Shown piece after piece: positions 16,753 to 25,491 of a stretch of DNA of 64,000 bases. Below the pieces are notes generated by a model. The model was not told the origin of the DNA. It searched no databases and saw nothing but the letters and a program-made list of their open reading frames with translations. Positions within the stretch are counted from its first letter, which is position 1; each line of letters starts with the position of its first letter. The DNA is from Bacteroidota bacterium (GTDB lineage Bacteria; Bacteroidota; Bacteroidia; Cytophagales; Cyclobacteriaceae), in contig JAFDYV010000008.1 of NCBI GenBank assembly GCA_018267275.1, positions 205,951-269,950 on the forward strand. The letters are read 5' to 3'. Made by a program: the position numbers and the translations under genes.

Positions 16753-17988
16753 ATGGATTTAGTAGAAAATGTAAAGGAAGGTCTACGTTCGGTAAAGGCC
16801 AATATGCTTCGTTCGGTACTTACGGCTTGTATCATAGCAATCGGTATAACCTCATTAGTGGGTATTTTAACGGCCATAGATGGGATTGAATATTCAGTGT
16901 CCGAGAGTTTGTCGTCATTGGGTGCCAATACATTTGATATTACTTCAAAGTTCAATCGAGGTGCAGCGCGCGATGGGGTGAAAGAGAAAGTGTACCCTCC
17001 AATTTTGTTGAATGAGGCTCAAGAGTTTATCAAAGAATATTCGGTTGATGCGATTATAAGCTTATCGGCCAGCGTTACCATTTTGGCTGAAATAAAGCAT
17101 GGGTCGGAAAAAACAAACCCCAACGTAAACGTGCGCGGTGTCAATGAAGACTACATGGCTATTAAGGGGTTGAATATCGACAACGGCCGAAATTTCTCAA
17201 GGTTTGAAATACAATACGGATCCAAAGCCGCGATACTTGGATATAAGCTTGCTAAAACATTGTATGGCGATAAGAAAAATCCGATTAACACAGAAGTGTC
17301 CTTTAAAGGCACCCAGTTCAAAGTGATTGGCGTGATGAAAGAAAAGGGTGAGATATCAGAAAATAATTTCGATAACATGATGTTGATCCCCATCATCGTA
17401 GCCAATCAATTGGCGGCCGGACAAGGCCTTAACTATCGCTTAACGGTAGGAATTCAAAACCCAGATGCGATGGATTATGCCATGGGAGAAGCCACTGGCG
17501 TGATGCGAAAGATTAGGCGCGATGAAGTAGGTAAAGAAAACTCATTTGATATTGAAAAGAGTGAATCGTTAGCGCAAGAGCTGGAGTCAATCACTAATGG
17601 CTTGCGGTTTGGCGGATTTGGGGTTGGCTTCATTACGTTGCTGGGAGCTTCAATTGCGTTGATGAACATCATGTTAGTGTCCGTCACGGAGCGCACACGC
17701 GAAGTGGGGGTGCGGAAGGCACTTGGGGCAACACCTAAGCGCATTCGACAGCAGTTTGTGATTGAGGCAATTGTGGTTTGCGTATTAGGTGGGCTGGCCG
17801 GGATATTGCTTGGTATTTTGATTGGCAACCTCATTTCTAAAGCAATAGGCATCGATGCATTTGTTGTGCCTTGGTTATGGATGATGGTGGGGTTGGGCGT
17901 TTGTATTTTTGTAGGTTTGATTTCGGGCTGGTACCCCGCCAGCAAAGCATCACGACTTGACCCCATTGAGTCGTTACGGTTTGAGTAA
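16753..17988 (+). CDS. ABC transporter permease, MacB/FtsX type
   Basis: This 411-residue membrane protein has one N-terminal transmembrane segment (VLTACIIAIGITSLVGILTAI), a large extracytoplasmic MacB-type domain (about 50-275), and three C-terminal segments. These include the conserved cytoplasmic loop SVTERTREVGVRKALGATPKRIRQQF, and the protein ends PASKASRLDPIESLRFE, classic for FtsX-like permeases. Such proteins work with an ATPase and often a periplasmic adaptor for macrolide, lipoprotein or peptide efflux. No ATPase gene is adjacent, so its partner must be encoded elsewhere. Confidence 0.9.
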   Translation: MDLVENVKEGLRSVKANMLRSVLTACIIAIGITSLVGILTAIDGIEYSVSESLSSLGANTFDITSKFNRGAARDGVKEKVYPPILLNEAQEFIKEYSVDAIISLSASVTILAEIKHGSEKTNPNVNVRGVNEDYMAIKGLNIDNGRNFSRFEIQYGSKAAILGYKLAKTLYGDKKNPINTEVSFKGTQFKVIGVMKEKGEISENNFDNMMLIPIIVANQLAAGQGLNYRLTVGIQNPDAMDYAMGEATGVMRKIRRDEVGKENSFDIEKSESLAQELESITNGLRFGGFGVGFITLLGASIALMNIMLVSVTERTREVGVRKALGATPKRIRQQFVIEAIVVCVLGGLAGILLGILIGNLISKAIGIDAFVVPWLWMMVGLGVCIFVGLISGWYPASKASRLDPIESLRFE

Positions 17989-18065
17989 AAAGTAGTCTCA
18001 ATTTTGAGGGAGGCACGACCTCTGCGCTGCGGCTTCGGTAGAAACAATCTGCTTTTGAATATTTT

Positions 18066-18098
18066 AACTCTCGACTAATGTTGAGAGTTTTTATTTTT
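18066..18098 (+). terminator. Intrinsic terminator downstream of the permease gene
   Basis: AACTCTC (18066-18072) pairs with GAGAGTT (18083-18089) around a 10-base loop, followed by a T-rich run to 18098. It separates the permease gene from the tRNA gene nine bases further on. Confidence 0.65.
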
Positions 18099-18106
18099 GT
18101 AGCATT

Positions 18107-18193
18107 GGAGAGATGCCAGAGTGGCCGAATGGGACGGTCTCGAAAACCGTTATACGGGCAACTGTATCGAGGGTTCGAATCCCTCTCTCTCCG
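18107..18193 (+). tRNA. tRNA-Ser (anticodon CGA)
   Basis: The 87-base gene folds as a class II tRNA. The acceptor stem is GGAGAGA with TCTCTCC (18186-18192), the anticodon stem ACGGT/ACCGT encloses the loop CTCGAAA (anticodon CGA, reading UCG), there is a long variable arm, and the T arm is GAGGG TTCGAAT CCCTC. The discriminator is G. CCA is not encoded. Confidence 0.95.
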
Positions 18194-18224
18194 CTTCGCC
18201 CTCCGTAGCTTCAGCGAAGGAGGG
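18194..18224. repeat. Hairpin-forming intergenic repeat downstream of tRNA-Ser
   Basis: Two alternative pairings overlap here: CTTCGC (18194-18199) with GCGAAG (18214-18219), and CCCTCC (18199-18204) with GGAGGG (18219-18224). It looks like a small palindromic repeat unit rather than a terminator, since only a short T-run follows. Copy number cannot be checked within this window. Confidence 0.4.
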
Positions 18225-18281
18225 TTCTTAAAATCTCCTAATTAATTCAGCGAAGAATGGTTCGTTCGATATCATTCAGAC

Positions 18282-18860
18282 TTACTTGGTCAACATCTTA
18301 TAGACCTCAAGACATACCCATGCATCAGTGGCCGCATAGCTGATTTGTTTGTCGTTCAGTTCCTGAGCTTCCCAATTGCTGGTCTGTGCCCCTTTTGAAA
18401 TTCGAAATCCCAACAGTAACGCAGCGAGCTTTTTTACGCTCTCAACTTCTAAGCCAGCTTGCTTGCTCAATTCTGCTAGCTCAACAAAACCTGCTGGGTG
18501 ATAATGTTTTAATTTTTGAAGTGCTTTGATGTCATCGCGCAACGCTACCCCCGCTTTCAATATTCTTTCGTTTTCCAAAAAATGAACAATGGGCGTAGTC
18601 AATCCGGTTTTGTTGAGCCGAATCAAAAACACTTTTTTCGGAATGGCAATTTGCATCAGCGCCACTTTGTTGGAATGTCCGCGTACAAAAACGGGTTTTG
18701 TCTCCGTGTCGAAGCCGACAATTGCATGTTCATTGATTTCTTCAAAAACGTCATCCAATTCACCCGCACCAGAAATGATTTCTACGTCCCCTTCGTATGA
18801 ACCAAGGGGCAACTCATTAATTTCATCGTGGGTGATGTTGACCTTATGATGCTTTGTCAT
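18282..18860 (-). CDS. 3'-5' exonuclease, DEDDy (RNase D-like) family
   Basis: This 192-residue exonuclease domain shows motif Exo I (VGFDTETKP), Exo II (KAGVALRDDIKAL) and Exo III with the DEDDy tyrosine (YAATDAWVCLEVY), so all four acidic metal ligands are present. It is a stand-alone domain without the HRDC domains of RNase D and is likely to act on RNA or DNA 3' ends; the substrate is not evident. Its start overlaps the nhaC-type gene by 17 bases on the same strand, indicating co-transcription. Confidence 0.88.
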   Translation of the reverse strand: MTKHHKVNITHDEINELPLGSYEGDVEIISGAGELDDVFEEINEHAIVGFDTETKPVFVRGHSNKVALMQIAIPKKVFLIRLNKTGLTTPIVHFLENERILKAGVALRDDIKALQKLKHYHPAGFVELAELSKQAGLEVESVKKLAALLLGFRISKGAQTSNWEAQELNDKQISYAATDAWVCLEVYKMLTK

Positions 18861-20286
18861 TTAACCTACGAATCTTGAAATTGAGATAGGCTTGCAGCAC
18901 CGTCATGCACGGGCTGATAATGCAGAAAAAACAATAGGGCGCGTACGTCCACGTAGAAATGCCCAATACTTTCGACTGTGTGGCACCACAGGTATTCCAT
19001 GGAACCAATACGGATGTAACCGTGCCCGCATCTTCTAATGTCCTACTCAGCAGTTCTGGCTTGTAACCCTGTTTTCGGTAGGTATCGGCAAACATTCTGC
19101 CCGGGATGGCGATGGCCATGTACTGATCACCGGCAGTGCAGTTAAAGAAAATACTGGTGACGGCTGTCGACAAAACGAGCGACCCGGTAGAATGAGCCCA
19201 CTTAATGATTTCCTCAACAATTCTCATCAACAGCCCGCTGGATTCCATTACTCCGCCAAAAATCATGGCTCCCAAAATCAACCAAATGGTATTGAGCATT
19301 CCCGCCATGCCGCCTGATGACAAGAGCTCTGAAATCATTGAATTGTCAGTCTTAATGTTGATTGACATGGCCATTGATTTCATCACCGCTACAAAAGCAG
19401 ATTTGGTTGGATCGTTTACCACTTGAGATATCTGATCCACAATTTGTGGTTGAAAAATAACGCCAAAAATGCCTCCTAGCACTGAACCTACCAACAAAGC
19501 CGGTATGGCGGGTACTTTGCGAACGATCATGAAAAGCACCAACGCAGGCACAACGAAGAGTATTGGATTTAAGTTAAATGCCCCATCAATAGCATGCAAA
19601 ACACCTTCTGTGTTTGTAGCACCGCTAGTATCAATGGTGAACCCCCAAATAAAAAATATTAGCAACGTTATCGCCAAGGTAGGCGCAGTTGTAAACACCA
19701 TGTAGCGGATGTGTGTGAACAGATCAGTGCCCGCCATGGCTGGGGCAAGATTGGTGGTGTCAGAAAGCGGAGACATCTTGTCTCCAAAATACGCACCTGA
19801 AATGATCGCGCCCGCTACTACACCTTCGTGTATACCCAGCGTTTTTCCAATGCCCAGCAAAGCAATCCCCACAGTGGCAATGGTGGACCATGAACTTCCC
19901 GTGGCGAGTGAAACAACGCAGCATACTATGCACGCTGCAAAAAGAAAGAAAGTTGGGTTTAAGATTTTTAAACCGTAATATATCATAGCCGGCACTATGC
20001 CGCTTAGTAGCCACGTGCCAGAGAGTGAACCAATGACCAACAAAATCAACATTGCGCCCATGGCCGAACTGATGCTCTTGACAATGCTCACTTCTATTTG
20101 CTCCCAATTGTAACCCAAGCGCCACGAAATGAGCCCAGCTACGGCAGCGGCCAAGAATAATGCAATTTGATTGGGCCCATCAGTCGCCCCGGCACCGAAC
20201 ACCAGCACATTTAATGACAATAATGTGACAAGAGAAATAATTGGGATAAACGCATGGAGCAGCGTAGGTCTTTTCTTTCCGGTCAT
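18844..20286 (-). CDS. nhaC: Na+/H+ antiporter NhaC
   Basis: This 480-residue integral membrane protein of the NhaC family has about 11-12 hydrophobic segments. Conserved NhaC stretches include ATGSSWSTIATVGIALLG, ISGAYFGDKMSPLSDTTNLAPA and the C-terminal DAGTVTSVLVPWNTCGA. It should exchange external protons for internal sodium across the inner membrane, supporting pH and sodium homeostasis. It is upstream of the exonuclease gene and overlaps it, although no functional link is evident. Confidence 0.9.
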   Translation of the reverse strand: MTGKKRPTLLHAFIPIISLVTLLSLNVLVFGAGATDGPNQIALFLAAAVAGLISWRLGYNWEQIEVSIVKSISSAMGAMLILLVIGSLSGTWLLSGIVPAMIYYGLKILNPTFFLFAACIVCCVVSLATGSSWSTIATVGIALLGIGKTLGIHEGVVAGAIISGAYFGDKMSPLSDTTNLAPAMAGTDLFTHIRYMVFTTAPTLAITLLIFFIWGFTIDTSGATNTEGVLHAIDGAFNLNPILFVVPALVLFMIVRKVPAIPALLVGSVLGGIFGVIFQPQIVDQISQVVNDPTKSAFVAVMKSMAMSINIKTDNSMISELLSSGGMAGMLNTIWLILGAMIFGGVMESSGLLMRIVEEIIKWAHSTGSLVLSTAVTSIFFNCTAGDQYMAIAIPGRMFADTYRKQGYKPELLSRTLEDAGTVTSVLVPWNTCGATQSKVLGISTWTYAPYCFFCIISPCMTVLQAYLNFKIRRLNDKAS

Positions 20287-20450
20287 GAACAGGGCTTAAC
20301 AGTGCGGCAAGGTAACTAAAAAATTAAAAGTTAGGAGGTTGGTCGATTTAGTGTTATTGAGTTTCAATTGGGGAGCTAATTTTTTCGTCATAGGAATGTT
20401 GTTAACTTCGGCACGCTCAAAAATACGTTTTACCTTCAACCCATTAACTC

Positions 20451-20960
20451 ATGTTCGAAGCCACCAAAATACTTGAAAAAGCAAAACACTCCGCATTTTA
20501 CCTTAAAGTCTTAAACTGGTCGCTGGCGCGGATGATTCCCTTCAATAAGCCGCACGGATTTGAAGTTATAGAAATCGAGGACTATCGTTTAAAGACCCTC
20601 ATGCCGTATAAACGGAGTAACTTTAACCACATTCGTGGGTTGCACGCGTGCGGACTGGCCACCATTTCGGAATTTACCACCGGTTTTTTGTTGCTGAGTT
20701 TGCTGGATATGAAAAAGTACCGGATTATCATGCAGCGATTGGAGATGAATTATCACTATCAAGGAAAAATGGATGCAACAGCTGAGTTTGCCATTTCGCC
20801 CGAATGGCTTGAGGAAGAAATAGTCAAACCCCTGCAAAGCCAAGAGGCCGTGGTGGTGCCTTGCGAGGTGAAGATTCATGATGCCAAAGGCAATCATTTA
20901 ACCACCGGCACAATATTTTGGCAGTTCAAGAATTGGGATAAGGTCAAAACCAAAGTTTGA
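20451..20960 (+). CDS. DUF4442 hot-dog-fold protein
   Basis: This 169-residue protein has conserved DUF4442 features: FNHIRGLHACGLATISEFTTGFLLL in the central helix and the strand region YRIIMQRLEMNYHYQGKMDATAEF. The DUF4442 family has the thioesterase-like hot-dog fold, so an acyl-CoA or acyl-ACP thioesterase or acyl-binding role is plausible, but no substrate is known. It precedes the Mpo1-like gene by 52 bases on the same strand, which may hint at lipid metabolism for both. Confidence 0.78.
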   Translation: MFEATKILEKAKHSAFYLKVLNWSLARMIPFNKPHGFEVIEIEDYRLKTLMPYKRSNFNHIRGLHACGLATISEFTTGFLLLSLLDMKKYRIIMQRLEMNYHYQGKMDATAEFAISPEWLEEEIVKPLQSQEAVVVPCEVKIHDAKGNHLTTGTIFWQFKNWDKVKTKV

Positions 20961-21012
20961 CAAGTTATCGGCTTTGCGGTAGATTTGGTATCGCAACCAT
21001 CAAATTAACGAT

Positions 21013-21492
21013 ATGAGAAAAATAGATGCACTTCTTTCAGAGTATGGCGAAAGTCACCAAAATCCTACGAACAAAGCCATCCATTGGATATGTGTGCCGC
21101 TGATATTTTTCAGCGTAGTTGGGTTAATAGGTTCAATACCGGCAGGCTTTTTACAGTCTACGTTTGGTGAAGGTGCTTTGTATGCCAACTGGGCCGCAGT
21201 AATGCTGGCCGTGGCGCTCATCTATTACATCACGTTATCGATTCCCCTTGCCGTGGGGATGCTTTTTTTTGGTTCGCTTTGCCTTTTCTTGATGAGACAG
21301 ATTGTGATGGCAAATTTTGCCCCACTATGGGCCGTTAGCTTGGGTATTTTTGTTGCTGCCTGGATTGGTCAGTTTTATGGCCACAAGGTAGAAGGAAAAA
21401 AGCCCTCATTCTTTAAGGATGTGCAATTCTTAATGATTGGCCCCGCATGGCTCATGCATTTCATTTATAAGCGTCTTGGTATTCCGTATTGA
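21013..21492 (+). CDS. Mpo1-like (DUF962/YGL010w) membrane protein
   Basis: This 159-residue protein has about four transmembrane segments. The conserved histidines of the Mpo1 family are present: YGESHQNPTNKAIHWICVP near the N-terminus and WIGQFYGHKVEGKKPSF near the C-terminus. Yeast Mpo1 is an Fe(II)-dependent dioxygenase for 2-hydroxy fatty acid alpha-oxidation, and bacterial relatives are uncharacterised. The match to the HxxNPxNxxIH and QFxGHxxExxxP patterns is clear. The last bases overlap a possible TTG start of the next frame. Confidence 0.85.
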   Translation: MRKIDALLSEYGESHQNPTNKAIHWICVPLIFFSVVGLIGSIPAGFLQSTFGEGALYANWAAVMLAVALIYYITLSIPLAVGMLFFGSLCLFLMRQIVMANFAPLWAVSLGIFVAAWIGQFYGHKVEGKKPSFFKDVQFLMIGPAWLMHFIYKRLGIPY

Positions 21493-21512
21493 GCAGTTTA
21501 TATAAGTTCCGT

Positions 21513-22418
21513 ATGGCAAGCCTTTCGAAAAATTCGAAAGGAAGTGCTCTTTTCCTCTACAACACAACACAACACTTATTTACACAAAGAGCCAGGGGTT
21601 GGAAACAATTTAAGTGTTTACGTGGCGCGAAAACAGTTGCATCGATTTCCTTTAACATTAGCGGTATAAGCGCGTGCAGCCCTTTTCGTGCTCCCTTTGG
21701 CGGGTTTGAGATTCATGAGGCCGCACATGATCAAATCATAGAAACTTGGTGGCACCAAGGCATTGTTGAAGCACTTCGAAGGCTAGGCGTGACAAGGTTG
21801 GTGATCAAAAGCCCGCCAAAGATGTTGAACGAACAACTATTCAGTCTTGTGGATCACCTCCTGCAAAAACAAAATGCTGTTACGCAAGATGAAGTGGCTA
21901 GTATTTTATCAGTGGATGACAACAGATTTCGAAAAAAAATTACGGCAGCCAAACGGCAGCGGCTAGAAAAAAATCGTATCGCTTTTACTTTCAAAAAAAT
22001 ACCTTTAATACAGATCGGGGCGGTGTATCGTTTCTTGTCTGTATGCCGAAAGGAGAGGGGGCGCCAATTGTCACTCACGCTGCCGATGGTTCGTGCACTA
22101 GCAAAAGTATTTCCTCGGCACATCATGCTTTTTGGAGTTCAAGTTGAAAATGAATGGGCTGCACAGGCAGTGGTAGTGCGCGAGTCAAAAGACGTTTGGT
22201 ACACTTTTTACTACAGCCATCTGCAAAAATTTAACAAACAAAGCCCTACGGTTTTTCTTATTGAGCAGATTTATCAATTGGCACAAAGTAATGGTGTGCG
22301 GTGGATTAACTTGGGTACTTCGATGCTTGATGGCGAAATCAATCGGCCATTGCTTCATTTCAAGAAGAGTATTGGCGCAGAAACAACAGTCAAAAGAACC
22401 TATCAACTGCATTTGTGA
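21513..22418 (+). CDS. GNAT/FemAB-like acetyltransferase-type protein
   Basis: This product of about 301 residues has an N-terminal region typical of GNAT_like or FemAB-type proteins (SPFRAPFGGFEIHEAAHDQIIETWW) and a C-terminal GNAT-like core (PRHIMLFGVQVENEWAAQAVVVRE, then WINLGTSMLDGEINRPLLHFKKSIGAE). It is probably an aminoacyl- or acyltransferase of the cell envelope. The frame is open to a TTG at 21489 overlapping the previous stop codon; I chose the ATG at 21513. Its stop codon overlaps the GTG start of the glycosyltransferase by three bases (GTGA), so the two are translationally coupled and may modify the same surface polymer. Confidence 0.7.
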   Translation: MASLSKNSKGSALFLYNTTQHLFTQRARGWKQFKCLRGAKTVASISFNISGISACSPFRAPFGGFEIHEAAHDQIIETWWHQGIVEALRRLGVTRLVIKSPPKMLNEQLFSLVDHLLQKQNAVTQDEVASILSVDDNRFRKKITAAKRQRLEKNRIAFTFKKIPLIQIGAVYRFLSVCRKERGRQLSLTLPMVRALAKVFPRHIMLFGVQVENEWAAQAVVVRESKDVWYTFYYSHLQKFNKQSPTVFLIEQIYQLAQSNGVRWINLGTSMLDGEINRPLLHFKKSIGAETTVKRTYQLHL

Positions 22419-23272
22419 ATTCACCCTTGGTTACCGTTTTGTGTTTGTGTTATAACCACGCACGGTTTGTAGCCGAGGCCATCGACTCTGTGTTTGCCCA
22501 AACGCATCAACCCATTCAATTAATTGTGGTAGATGACGGAAGTGCAGACAGCAGCGCACAAGTGATTGAACAAATGCTTAGAGATCATCCTGATGTTTTA
22601 TTTTTGAAACACTCGCATAACAGGGGTTATTGTGCTTCGTTGAATGAAGCGCTGAAGCATGCCAAAGGCGAATTTATCATAGACTTATCGGGCGATGACG
22701 TGCTGCTGCCACAACGCGTTGCGAGTGGGGTGGTTGAGCTAAATCGAAGTGGTGAGCGTTATGGAGTGTCGTTCTCAGATGCAATTTTGATCACCGAGTT
22801 GGGTGAATATATGGGTTTGCACTCGGCAAATTTTCCCCACGCGGCCATTCCAACGGGTGACATCTACGCTGAGCTCATCAACCGTTATTTCATTTGTCCG
22901 CCAACCTTGATGTTTCGAAGATCCGTGATTGAGCGCATAGGCGGGTATGATGAATCTTTGGCTTTCGAGGATTTTGATTTTTTGATCCGCGCAAGCCGTG
23001 ATTTTTATTTTACTTATTCGCGCCAGCCATTGGTAAAGCGAAGGATCGTTAAGAACTCGATGTCAGCGCATCAATTTAAACGCGATAGCCCCCAGCGCTG
23101 GTCCACCTATCAAGTGTGTTTAAAGATTAAAGGTTTGAACCGGTCGCGTATTGAAAATCAAGCTTTGAAAAAGCGGTTGCTGTACGAGACAATCATATCC
23201 ATTCGGTTGTTGGAGTTTGGCCTCGCGACAAGATTCTTAAAAATGCTATTTTCGGTTGTCTTCACCCGCTAA
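22415..23272 (+). CDS. Family 2 glycosyltransferase
   Basis: This 285-residue GT-A fold enzyme begins VTVLCLCYNHARFVAEAIDSVFAQTHQPIQLIVVDDGSADSS in the standard GT2 pattern (shown in pieces: CYNHARF, VDDGSADSS). It continues with FIIDLSGDDVLLPQR, the DxD-like nucleotide-sugar metal site, and FEDFDFLIRAS near the acceptor site. The start is GTG at 22415; no ATG fits. It overlaps the upstream acetyltransferase gene by four bases and the convergent rsgA gene by 27 bases. The donor and acceptor sugars are not evident. Confidence 0.85.
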   Translation: MNSPLVTVLCLCYNHARFVAEAIDSVFAQTHQPIQLIVVDDGSADSSAQVIEQMLRDHPDVLFLKHSHNRGYCASLNEALKHAKGEFIIDLSGDDVLLPQRVASGVVELNRSGERYGVSFSDAILITELGEYMGLHSANFPHAAIPTGDIYAELINRYFICPPTLMFRRSVIERIGGYDESLAFEDFDFLIRASRDFYFTYSRQPLVKRRIVKNSMSAHQFKRDSPQRWSTYQVCLKIKGLNRSRIENQALKKRLLYETIISIRLLEFGLATRFLKMLFSVVFTR

Positions 23273-24160
23273 CATACTTAAGTAGCTCTCATACCGAGCC
23301 AGGCTAATTTGCTGATTTTCTACCGCAGCAATAACGGCACAACCAGGCTCGTGGAAGTGAATGCAGCGTGCGCCAAACTTGCAGCTTGTTCGGACAGCGC
23401 GCATCTCGGGAAAATAGTCAGAAAGCTCTTGGGGTTCCATGTCAACTAGCCCCCATTCTTTTACTCCGGGTGTATCAATTACAAAGCTGTGTTCATCCAG
23501 TCGAAACATTTCCGCAAAGGTGGTGGTATGGGTTCCTTTATTCGAAAATGAAGAGATGTTGGAGGTAGCTTGTTGGATTCGATCCGACAGTCTGTTCAGC
23601 AGTGTTGATTTGCCAGCGCCAGAGTGGCCAGCCACTAGCGTAACTTTGTTTTCTAAGATTTCATTTACCTCCAACAGGTCATCGTGCGTAGCTTGTAGGG
23701 CCAACGTGCGCGTGCCAAATGTCTGATAGCGTTGCATCAACTTGGTTTGTTCTTCGAGCTCAGTTTCAGTTAGCAAGTCACGCTTGTTAAAAATAATCAC
23801 TTGCGGAATTCGGAAAGCCTCTGCTGACACCAAAAACCGATCGATAAATCCCAACGAAGTGCGGGGTTGCTTTAATGTGGCAATCAACATCACTTGATCG
23901 ATGTTGGCGGCCAGCACATGCGCTTGCCCTTTCTTTTTTACGGACTGGCGTAACATATGATTCTGGCGGGGCAAGATCGCAGAGATCACCGCATTGTTTC
24001 CCTCTGGCTGTAGGTCTACCCAATCGCCCACGGCAACGGGGTTGGTCTCGTTGATATCATCAAGTCTTAGTTTGCCGCGCGCGCGCGCCTGCAACACCTG
24101 ACCACCCTCGATCAATACTTCATACCAACTTCCGGTAGATTTAAGAACACGACCTTTCAT
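23246..24160 (-). CDS. rsgA: Ribosome small subunit-dependent GTPase RsgA
   Basis: This circularly permuted GTPase assists 30S maturation. An N-terminal OB fold (MKGRVLKSTGSWYEV) is followed by G4 (IIFNKRDLL), G1 (GHSGAGKSTLLN), a switch region (KGTHTTT) and G3 (DTPGVKEWG). A C-terminal zinc-binding part follows (CKFGARCIHFHEPGC), with the usual three Cys and one His. Length of about 304 residues is normal. ATG at 24160 overlaps the kdtA stop codon by one base (TGATG), indicating coupling. A TTG at 24163 is in frame but less likely. Confidence 0.95.
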   Translation of the reverse strand: MKGRVLKSTGSWYEVLIEGGQVLQARARGKLRLDDINETNPVAVGDWVDLQPEGNNAVISAILPRQNHMLRQSVKKKGQAHVLAANIDQVMLIATLKQPRTSLGFIDRFLVSAEAFRIPQVIIFNKRDLLTETELEEQTKLMQRYQTFGTRTLALQATHDDLLEVNEILENKVTLVAGHSGAGKSTLLNRLSDRIQQATSNISSFSNKGTHTTTFAEMFRLDEHSFVIDTPGVKEWGLVDMEPQELSDYFPEMRAVRTSCKFGARCIHFHEPGCAVIAAVENQQISLARYESYLSMLAGEDNRK

Positions 24161-25392
24161 CAAACAAGGCTTAAGCAGTAATCAACAATCTTTTTTGTTG
24201 CACCGCGATTTTCCTCTACGTAAGATTTAGTGACTTCACAGGCCAACAAATAGTTTTCTGGCTTGCTGTTCAGCAGTTGGTATTTGGCCTTTAGGTCGGC
24301 ATACCCACTCACTTCAAACGCACCCCCGCGCATAATCAGGTCATTCGCTTCCTGGTACTTTTCGTAGTTTTTGTTTCCGAAGAAAATCGGAATTCCATAA
24401 CATGCAGCTTCTAAAATGTTGTGCAACCCCGCGCCAAAAGCTCCACCCACGTAAGCCACTTCACCATATTTATATAGTGTAGAGAGCATACCAATGTTGT
24501 CAATAATTAATACCTGAGCATTCTTCACATCATCATACCCCGCCTTTGAAAAACGAACCGTTTTTAATTGGAGGGATCGCTCAATCTCCGCTAAAAACTT
24601 GTCATTTATCTCGTGAGGAGCAATAATAAACTTAAGATGGTAGGAGTGGTCATGGATAAAAGGAGATAGCACATCGATGTCTTCAGGCCAGCAACTCCCA
24701 ATTACCCATACCTGTTGGTCGGCCTTAAAGAATTTTACCAGGTCTACTTCTTTTGCTGTGGCGATAATTTGCAGCACACGATCGAACCGAGTATCGCCAG
24801 CAATTACAGAATTGATGCCAATGGACCCCAGTAGCTTTTTAGTCTCTTGATTTTGAACAAAAAATGCGTTGAAGTTTCTAAGTATTTTCCGAAAAAAATT
24901 GCCGTAGGGTTTAAAAAAAATCTGATCGGATCTTAATATACATGAAGCAGAAATCAACGGAATGCCGTGTTTTCTCAGCTGGTTTGAATAATTGTACCAA
25001 AACTCGTATTTGATGAAGATCGCTAGTGAGGGCTTTACAATTTCAACAAAGCGCTGTGCGTTGCTTGGGGTATCCCAAGGCAGGTAGTAGATGTAGTCTG
25101 CTTTTTCATAATTTTTCCTCACCTCATAACCTGAGGGCGAAAAAAATGTCAATAGTATTTTTAAGTCGTGTCGTTGCGATTTAATAAGTTCAATGATAGG
25201 TCTCCCTTGCTCAAACTCGCCCAACGAAGCGCAATGCACCCATACAATCTTGTAGTTATTGCCCGCAAAACGACCCGATAGTTTTTCAAAAAGTTTTTTT
25301 CTACCGCTTACAAATTGCTTGGCTTTTATATTAAATGGAACGGCTAAGCGATAGGCTAGGGCTAAAAGGCGAATAGCGAGGGAATAAATCAC
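24160..25392 (-). CDS. kdtA: 3-deoxy-D-manno-octulosonic acid transferase
   Basis: This KdtA/WaaA-type enzyme transfers KDO from CMP-KDO to the lipid A precursor at the inner membrane. It has an N-terminal hydrophobic anchor, VHCASLGEFEQGRPIIE (the conserved acceptor-site glutamate region), IFIKYEFWYNY, and the C-terminal GT-B donor motifs VAYVGGAFGAGLHNILEAACYGIPIFFG. The start codon is GTG at 25392, without a nearby ATG. It is followed directly by rsgA in an overlapping operon. A minus-strand -7 element lies just upstream. Confidence 0.93.
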   Translation of the reverse strand: MIYSLAIRLLALAYRLAVPFNIKAKQFVSGRKKLFEKLSGRFAGNNYKIVWVHCASLGEFEQGRPIIELIKSQRHDLKILLTFFSPSGYEVRKNYEKADYIYYLPWDTPSNAQRFVEIVKPSLAIFIKYEFWYNYSNQLRKHGIPLISASCILRSDQIFFKPYGNFFRKILRNFNAFFVQNQETKKLLGSIGINSVIAGDTRFDRVLQIIATAKEVDLVKFFKADQQVWVIGSCWPEDIDVLSPFIHDHSYHLKFIIAPHEINDKFLAEIERSLQLKTVRFSKAGYDDVKNAQVLIIDNIGMLSTLYKYGEVAYVGGAFGAGLHNILEAACYGIPIFFGNKNYEKYQEANDLIMRGGAFEVSGYADLKAKYQLLNSKPENYLLACEVTKSYVEENRGATKKIVDYCLSLV

Positions 25393-25412
25393 TTGATGGT
25401 GTTTGACTCGGA

Positions 25413-25420
25413 CAAATTTA
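25413..25420 (-). promoter_or_regulatory. kdtA-rsgA promoter -7 element
   Basis: CAAATTTA reads as TAAATTTG on the minus strand, a full TAnnTTTG match about 20 bases before the GTG start. At the 21-base spacing there is TCG instead of TTG, one mismatch. Confidence 0.5.
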
Positions 25421-25491
25421 GATAAGTTCAGCCGCGCTGCACGATGGAATTAAAAAAAATACTTAACTTGAATTTACAAAAACTACAACCT

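Noticed and set aside
23368..23726. Plus-strand frames opposite rsgA
   Set aside because: They overlap all the rsgA GTPase motifs on the other strand and lack any start context.
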